In this document: positions 5,534 through 10,358 of the stretch, one piece after another
Numbering within the stretch: position 1 is the stretch's first letter
Layout: every line of letters begins with the position of its first letter
Assembly (NCBI GenBank): GCA_023410155.1
Contig: JAEYQF010000079.1
Coordinates: 1 to 10,358, forward strand
Source of the DNA: Verrucomicrobiota bacterium
GTDB taxonomy: Bacteria; Verrucomicrobiota; Verrucomicrobiia; Opitutales; Opitutaceae
DNA length: 10,358 bases
Direction of reading: 5' to 3'
Position numbers and translations under genes: made by a program
The notes under the pieces: generated by a model
Database searches by the model: none
Told to the model about the DNA's origin: nothing
What the model saw: the letters and a program-made list of their open reading frames with translations, nothing else

Positions 5534-7576
5534 CTATTTGGATACAGCAACGCCCGCCGGATCGGGATCCACCCACTTGCCGTGTTCTCGGATGAGCGCG
5601 ATCAGCCGGGCGTCCGCCTCCACCTGGGGGATGTTGTATTGGACGCACTGCTTGCCCACGTAGAGGTTGATCTTCCCTGGAGCACCCCCGACATAGCCGA
5701 AGTCAGCATCCGCCATTTCGCCGGGGCCGTTCACGATGCAGCCCATGATCGCGATCTTCACGCCCTTCAGGTGACCCGTTTGCGCGCGGTTTCGTTGGGT
5801 GGTTGTTTGCAGATCGAAGAGCGTTCGTCCGCAGCTCGGGCAGGCGACGAACTCCGTCTTCGAGATGCGCGCTCCGGCGCCCTGCAGGACGTTGTAGCAC
5901 AGGCGCGTGGCGCGGACCGGGTCCGCTTCCGTCTCGATGCTGATGAGGTCGCCGAAGCCGTCGCATAACAGGGCGCCCGAGAGGAATGATGCTTCGATCA
6001 ATTTCGAGAGGAAGCTGTTGTCACCCAGCACGGCAGCGGACGCGGTATTGCGGATCCAGATGGGCGCGTTCACCGCGTGCGCACGGAGGATCTCCCCAAT
6101 CTGACGGTAAGCGCCGACGCGATGACCAAACGGTGCCCGGGGGTCGGCAGCTGCCCCGAAGGCCACGATGACGGCCGCGTCCTTGTGCTCCCGCAGGAGC
6201 GGTGCGTGGATCGCCAGGGCGGCCGGATCGGCGTCGATGGCGAGCGCCAAGCCCTGCTCCTGCACGAACGCCAAGAATCCCCGCAGGCTCGGCGCGTCCT
6301 CGCGGGCAAACTGCCGCACCAAGATCGTGCCACGGGGCAGGATGCGAGCGTGTTTTTCCAGCGCGGGCAAGGTGATGGCCGAGTCCAGTTCGAGCACGTA
6401 GGTGGCGTCGGCAACCGGAGGTAGCGTCTCGAGCTCCGCGGCGCTTTTTACGGTCAACAGGATTCCTTCCGCCGGGGTGTCGCGCAGCTGCGGATGACGC
6501 GCCGGCGACTCGGCGCCTCCGAGTTGCTCCGGTGTGGCACGCACGATCACACGCGGCGGCTGCTCCGGTCCGACCCGCACGCGGTCCGACAGGGAGATCG
6601 TCGCGGGCTCGCGGCGAACGAAGCGATAAGGATCAATCCCATCGGTCGCGGGGACGCCGGATTCAGCGGGAGCGCTGCCTTCCGGCCGACCCCAAAGGCT
6701 CATCGTTTTTTCCGCGATGGCACGGGCGACCGGAACTTCATAGACGCTATCCTCGGTAAGCGACACCCGGATGGTGTCGCCCAAGCCGTCGAGCAGCAGG
6801 GAGCCGATACCGATCGAGCTCTTGATCCGCCCATCCTCACCGTCGCCCGCTTCGGTGACGCCCAAGTGCAGCGGATAATGCATGTTCTCTTGCTGCATGC
6901 GCTCCACGAGCAGGCGATACGCTTGGATCATCACCTTGGGGTTCGAGGCTTTCATCGACAGGATTAGCTGCCGATACGAGTGAGACTCCGCGATGCGGAG
7001 AAACTCGAGTGCGCTCTCGACCATCCCGAGCGGCGTGTCGCCGTAGCGATTCATGATGCGGTCGCTGAGCGAACCGTGATTCGTGCCGATTCGCAGGGCG
7101 CGACCGAGCTCCTTGGCGCGTTTCACCAAGGGGGAAAACGCGTCGTGCAGTCGCTGCAACTCGGACTCGTAGTCGGCGTCCGAATACTCCCGCACGGCGA
7201 ATTTCTTCTTGTCGGCATAATTGCCCGGGTTCACCCGCACTTTTTCCACGTGCTCCACCGCCTCCATCGCGGCCTGCGGGAGGAAATGGATGTCGGCGAC
7301 GAGCGGCACATGCCCGAAGCCGGCCGCGGTGAACTGATCGCGGATCTCTCTCAGGCAACGGGCCGCCGGCACGTTTGGCGCGGTGATGCGCACGATCTCG
7401 CACCCGACTTCCGCGAGCGCGATCGATTGCCGCACCGTCGCCGCGACGTCCTGTGTGTCGCTTGTAGTCATGGACTGGATACGGATCGGGTTGTCCCCGC
7501 CGACTCCGACGGAGCCCACCTTCACCCCCCGGGGGCGGCGCCGCACCGTGCGAAAACGCGAAACGCAATACGACAT
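5534..7576 (-). CDS. ispG: 4-hydroxy-3-methylbut-2-enyl diphosphate synthase IspG (GcpE), long three-domain form
   Basis: IspG reductively converts 2-C-methyl-D-erythritol 2,4-cyclodiphosphate to HMBPP, the penultimate MEP-pathway step, using a [4Fe-4S] cluster and electrons from ferredoxin or flavodoxin. At 680 aa it is far longer than the roughly 370 aa E. coli type. The N-terminal TIM barrel (about 8-290) starts with VKVGSVGVGGDNPIRIQSMT (18-37) and contains VRVNPGNY (113-120), RIGTNHGSLSDR (162-173) and the LGVTEAGDGEDGRIKSSIG stretch (238-256). A large insert follows (about 291-535), matching the extra domain known from plant, chlamydial and some other bacterial IspG proteins. The C-terminal cluster domain has Cys579 and Cys582 (ACPSCG), Cys613 (MGCIVNGPGE) and Glu620, the usual cluster ligands, so the enzyme looks intact. 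The ATG lies 42 bp after rseP, with no Shine-Dalgarno sequence; co-transcription with rseP and dxr is likely. No convincing terminator follows the stop. Confidence 0.97.
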   Translation of the reverse strand: MSYCVSRFRTVRRRPRGVKVGSVGVGGDNPIRIQSMTTSDTQDVAATVRQSIALAEVGCEIVRITAPNVPAARCLREIRDQFTAAGFGHVPLVADIHFLPQAAMEAVEHVEKVRVNPGNYADKKKFAVREYSDADYESELQRLHDAFSPLVKRAKELGRALRIGTNHGSLSDRIMNRYGDTPLGMVESALEFLRIAESHSYRQLILSMKASNPKVMIQAYRLLVERMQQENMHYPLHLGVTEAGDGEDGRIKSSIGIGSLLLDGLGDTIRVSLTEDSVYEVPVARAIAEKTMSLWGRPEGSAPAESGVPATDGIDPYRFVRREPATISLSDRVRVGPEQPPRVIVRATPEQLGGAESPARHPQLRDTPAEGILLTVKSAAELETLPPVADATYVLELDSAITLPALEKHARILPRGTILVRQFAREDAPSLRGFLAFVQEQGLALAIDADPAALAIHAPLLREHKDAAVIVAFGAAADPRAPFGHRVGAYRQIGEILRAHAVNAPIWIRNTASAAVLGDNSFLSKLIEASFLSGALLCDGFGDLISIETEADPVRATRLCYNVLQGAGARISKTEFVACPSCGRTLFDLQTTTQRNRAQTGHLKGVKIAIMGCIVNGPGEMADADFGYVGGAPGKINLYVGKQCVQYNIPQVEADARLIALIREHGKWVDPDPAGVAVSK

Positions 7577-7618
7577 GGAGAAATTCGTTCGGCGGCCCGA
7601 TTCGCTGCGTGCCGGGAA

Positions 7619-9049
7619 TCAGCGCGCCTCCGCGGGTTGCTTGGCGGGAGCTTCGGCGCGCACGGCCTCGCGGTCGCGAATCCAGCGCCGCACGTCGAAG
7701 GAGGTCACATAGAGCACCATCGAGATCAGGAGCACGCCGAACGCGCTCTGGGCTGCGATGATGAAGTTCGCCGGCAAAGCCCGCCCGCGCAGTTTGCCGA
7801 TCGTGGCGAAGAGCATCTGCCCGCCGTCCAGGATCGGCAGCGGCAGCAAATTGAAGACAGCCAGGTTCACGTTCACGAGGATGGCGAAGATTAGCGCCAC
7901 GCGCAGTCCGGCCTCTGCCGCACTGTGGAAAATCCGCACGATGCCCACGGGGCCCGCCACTTTGGAGAGGCCCACGTCGGAGTGGGGGTTCACCAAGCTG
8001 ACCAACGTGCGAAACGTCATCGCGATGTGCTCGCCGATCTGGGCGAAAGGCGAGGGGTGCACGAAGCGGAACCCCGTCGTGAGCGCCAGGCCGAAGTCCG
8101 CGGCCGCCGGATTGTTTTCCCGTGCGGGGATCGTGAGGTCCACGACGCCGCCGTCACGCTTCACCGTGGCGGGAATCGCGCGGTCGGCCGTGAGCTGAAG
8201 CTGTTCGACGTAGGTCGCCATGCTGAGCACGGGCACACCATCGAAACTCACCAGCTCGTCCCCGGAGCGAAAACCCGCCGCGTGCGCGACGGAGCCCTCC
8301 GCGACGCTCTGGGCGATCAACTCGAAACCGGCGGCGATTCCCACTTTGCGGTCGCGCTCCTCACCGACGAGGCGCGGATAGACGGTGAGCTCAAGCAATG
8401 CTCCCTCGCGCTCGACTTGGAACACCGCCTTGCGCCGGCCGTCGGCGGTTTTTCCGCTCCCGAGTCCGATCATGTAGAGGATGTCCTGCCAGTTATCCAC
8501 GCGTGTGCCGTCGATCGCGCGAATCGTATCGCCGACCTGCAGGCCGGCTTCAGAGGCGGGGCTGGGGACTTTATCGCCGCCCGGCAGGTCGAGGGTCTTG
8601 GTCACGTAGCCGATCCGCGTTGTCGCGCTGGCGCTGCTCTCCGGCTGGCCGACGATCCAGATGATCGTCGCTAGCACGAATGCAAACAACACGTTGAACG
8701 CGGCGCCTGCCACAAACACCAGCATGCGGGTGCCGTAGCTGATGGTGGGCAGTTTCTCCGCTTCCACGGTGCTCTTCCCCTCGATCGCGCCGAGATCCGC
8801 GAGTTGTGGCAGCAGCACGTAGCCGCCGAGCGGAATCCATGCGATCCGGTATTCGACGCCGTCTTTGCCGCGCCACGACACGATCGGCGGACCGAAACCG
8901 ATCGAGAAACGCTCCACGTGCACGCCCCGCCGGCGGGCCGCGAGGAAGTGCCCCAATTCGTGCACGAAGATCGAGCCGCCAAAGAAGAGGACGACGAGAA
9001 ACGCCGACCAGACATTGGAGAACAGGGTGTGGAACAGGTCAGTGGCCAT
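7619..9049 (-). CDS. rseP: Site-2 intramembrane zinc metalloprotease RseP (M50 family)
   Basis: RseP-type proteases cut transmembrane segments of substrates such as anti-sigma factors after a first cleavage outside the membrane, and also clear signal-peptide remnants. The 476-aa protein has the zinc motif HELGH (30-34; His30, Glu31, His34) in the first membrane segment (about 14-33). The membrane-associated loop GGYV is at 75-78 and a second membrane segment at about 107-133. Two PDZ domains carry the motifs GLQVGDTIRAIDG (169-181) and GFRSGDELVSFDG (259-271). The third metal ligand Asp408 lies in NLLPLPILDGG (400-410). Further membrane segments are at about 382-400 and 428-448. Everything needed for activity is present. 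It starts 5 bp after dxr, which suggests translational coupling, and ispG follows. The substrate cannot be told from the window, since no anti-sigma factor is nearby. Confidence 0.96.
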   Translation of the reverse strand: MATDLFHTLFSNVWSAFLVVLFFGGSIFVHELGHFLAARRRGVHVERFSIGFGPPIVSWRGKDGVEYRIAWIPLGGYVLLPQLADLGAIEGKSTVEAEKLPTISYGTRMLVFVAGAAFNVLFAFVLATIIWIVGQPESSASATTRIGYVTKTLDLPGGDKVPSPASEAGLQVGDTIRAIDGTRVDNWQDILYMIGLGSGKTADGRRKAVFQVEREGALLELTVYPRLVGEERDRKVGIAAGFELIAQSVAEGSVAHAAGFRSGDELVSFDGVPVLSMATYVEQLQLTADRAIPATVKRDGGVVDLTIPARENNPAAADFGLALTTGFRFVHPSPFAQIGEHIAMTFRTLVSLVNPHSDVGLSKVAGPVGIVRIFHSAAEAGLRVALIFAILVNVNLAVFNLLPLPILDGGQMLFATIGKLRGRALPANFIIAAQSAFGVLLISMVLYVTSFDVRRWIRDREAVRAEAPAKQPAEAR

Positions 9050-9054
9050 GCGGT

Positions 9055-10239
9055 TCAGGCAAAAAGTTTCAGCGCGTCAGCCGCCGTCCGGCGCGACTCG
9101 CGATCGGCAGTGAGAACTGCCTCGAGCGTGTCCGGTTCGAAATTCTTCATGTGCCCCAGAACGTGCTCGATCACCCGGGGAATCGCAAGAAACGGGAGCC
9201 CGCCGCTCAGAAACGCCTCCACCGCGATCTCGTTGGCCGCGTTGAACACCGCCGGCGCAACACCGCCCGCTTGCATCGTCTCTTTGGCGAGCCGAAGGCA
9301 GGGGAAACGCACTTCATCCACGGGGCGAAACTCCAACCCGAGCAGTTTCGTGAAATCGAGTGTCGCCTCCACACCCGGTGCGCGCACGGGGTGCAGCAGC
9401 GCGTGCTGGATTGGAAACGTCATGGAAGGCGGGCAAAGCTGCGCGAGCATCGCTCCGTCGGCGAACTCGACGAGGCAGTGCACGATACTCTGCGGATGGA
9501 TCACCGCGGTGCACTGCTCGGGCCGAAGTTGAAACAGCCACTGCGCCTCGATCAGCTCCAAGCCCTTGTTCGCCAGCGTGGCGGAATCGACGGTGATCTT
9601 CGGACCCATCGACCAGTTAGGATGCTTCAACGCGTCCGCCGGCGTCACTTTCCTCAGCCGCTCCGCGGGCCAGTCGCGAAACGCGCCGCCGCTTGCCGTC
9701 AATACGATGCGTCGCACGCCTGCTTGCGGATGTCCTTCGAGACACTGGAAGACCGCATTGTGCTCGCTGTCCACCGGCAGCAGTTTGGCGCGATGTTTCC
9801 GGGCCTCGGCCATCACGAACTTGCCGGCGAGCACGAGGATTTCCTTGGAAGCAAGCGCGAGATCCTTCCCGGCGGCCAGCGCTGCGAGCGCCGGCTGCAG
9901 CCCCGTCGTGCCCACCACAGCCACCAGCACCGTGTCGGCGTCATCGAGCGAGGCGAGTTCGACCAGACCGCTCAAACCGCCATAAAGCTTCGTGCCAGCG
10001 GGAAACGCCCCCGTAGTCTTCGCCGCAGCAAACGCCCGCTCGTCAAAAACTCCGACGTGTTTCACGCCAAAGTCGCGGGCGATCTGCGCCAGCCGGGCAT
10101 GATTGGCGCGCGCGGCGATCGCGACCAATTCCAGTTTGTCCGGATGCGCTGCGATCACGCGCAGCGTGTTTTCGCCGATCGAGCCGGTCGCGCCGAGCAG
10201 GACGATGCGTTTACGAGAGCTGGAAGACGTTGCGGCCAC
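9055..10239 (-). CDS. dxr: 1-deoxy-D-xylulose 5-phosphate reductoisomerase Dxr (IspC)
   Basis: Dxr converts 1-deoxy-D-xylulose 5-phosphate to 2-C-methyl-D-erythritol 4-phosphate with NADPH and a divalent metal. This is the committed step of the MEP pathway and the target of fosmidomycin. The 394-aa length is typical. The NADPH-binding Rossmann motif is LLGATGSIG (14-22). Metal ligands Asp157 and Glu159 lie in LPVDSEHNAVFQ (154-165), with Glu228 in NKGLELIEA (224-232). The substrate-binding stretch is KHPNWSMGPKITVDSAT (205-221). The start is GTG at 10239: an in-frame TAG lies 12 bp upstream (10252-10254), and the Rossmann motif begins too soon after the GTG to allow a later start. There is no Shine-Dalgarno sequence. 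It is the first gene of dxr-rseP-ispG visible here; cdsA and uppS often precede dxr in bacteria and could lie beyond the right edge. Confidence 0.98.
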   Translation of the reverse strand: MAATSSSSRKRIVLLGATGSIGENTLRVIAAHPDKLELVAIAARANHARLAQIARDFGVKHVGVFDERAFAAAKTTGAFPAGTKLYGGLSGLVELASLDDADTVLVAVVGTTGLQPALAALAAGKDLALASKEILVLAGKFVMAEARKHRAKLLPVDSEHNAVFQCLEGHPQAGVRRIVLTASGGAFRDWPAERLRKVTPADALKHPNWSMGPKITVDSATLANKGLELIEAQWLFQLRPEQCTAVIHPQSIVHCLVEFADGAMLAQLCPPSMTFPIQHALLHPVRAPGVEATLDFTKLLGLEFRPVDEVRFPCLRLAKETMQAGGVAPAVFNAANEIAVEAFLSGGLPFLAIPRVIEHVLGHMKNFEPDTLEAVLTADRESRRTAADALKLFA

Positions 10240-10320
10240 GAAAGCCCGCGACTATGCGAGACCGCCTGCGCCGTCCGCAAGCGCGCGGTTGTTTCCTTTG
10301 GCTCTCGGCTGGCTGGATCA

Positions 10321-10344
10321 GGGCGCGGACTCCGCTCCGCGCCC
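10321..10344. repeat. GC-rich inverted repeat upstream of dxr
   Basis: Perfect 9-bp arms GGGCGCGGA (10321-10329) and TCCGCGCCC (10336-10344) flank a 6-nt spacer, giving a very stable hairpin on either strand. No T tract follows on either side, so it is not a standard intrinsic terminator. On the minus strand one frame is open through it and stops at TGA immediately after it, so it might be the end of an upstream gene; I do not recognise that fragment. It could be a dispersed palindromic element. The rest of 10240-10358 shows nothing identifiable. Confidence 0.45.
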
Positions 10345-10358
10345 GAAGCGCTCCAGCC

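Noticed and set aside
6980..7894. A 304-codon plus-strand frame spanning the ispG-rseP junction
   Set aside because: It is antisense to two well-supported genes, His/Arg-rich and without family features.
1..10358. A novel defence, mobile or biosynthetic system
   Set aside because: All genes but one belong to well-known housekeeping or signalling families. There are no transposase, integrase, CRISPR, toxin-antitoxin or nuclease signatures, and no obvious composition shift.

Overview
The window is high-GC bacterial chromosomal DNA carrying housekeeping genes. The combination of genes suggests the Verrucomicrobia/PVC group, perhaps an Opitutaceae-like organism. The pointers are a very long IspG with a central insert, a DnaA with no dnaN beside it, and a cytoplasmic multi-sensor hybrid kinase. 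This placement is an inference from protein character, not from a search.

Layout. (1) Positions 3-2984, plus strand: the 3' part of a hybrid sensor histidine kinase. Its reading frame is open to the left edge, so the gene begins outside the window. Visible domains are the end of one PAS/PAC, a full PAS, two GAF domains that look like a tandem duplication, another PAS, HisKA, HATPase and a C-terminal receiver. (2) Positions 2978-3550, minus strand: an unrecognised 190-residue protein that meets the kinase tail to tail with a 7-bp overlap. (3) Positions 3602-3629: a clear intrinsic terminator on the minus strand, just after dnaA. (4) Positions 3657-5048, minus strand: dnaA, the replication initiator. 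(5) Positions 5049-5533: a 485-bp non-coding region upstream of dnaA, with two perfect DnaA-box matches and an AT-rich patch. It is the dnaA control region and possibly a replication origin. (6) Positions 5534-10239, minus strand: the cluster dxr - rseP - ispG. (7) Positions 10240-10358: a short upstream stretch with a strong GC-rich inverted repeat.

How the genes work together. Dxr makes the committed intermediate of the MEP isoprenoid pathway and IspG carries out its penultimate step. RseP, the site-2 membrane protease, lies between them. The dxr-rseP pairing, often with ispG, is widespread in bacteria near cell-envelope lipid genes. The gaps are 5 bp and 42 bp, so the three genes are probably one transcript. 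dnaA has its own long leader and terminator and is probably a separate unit. The kinase is unrelated to the rest.

I see no mobile element, CRISPR array, tRNA, rRNA or unfamiliar multi-gene system. The most useful leads are the dnaA upstream region, the orphan protein behind dnaA, substitutions at usually conserved DnaA positions, and the lack of Shine-Dalgarno sequences at all five visible starts.
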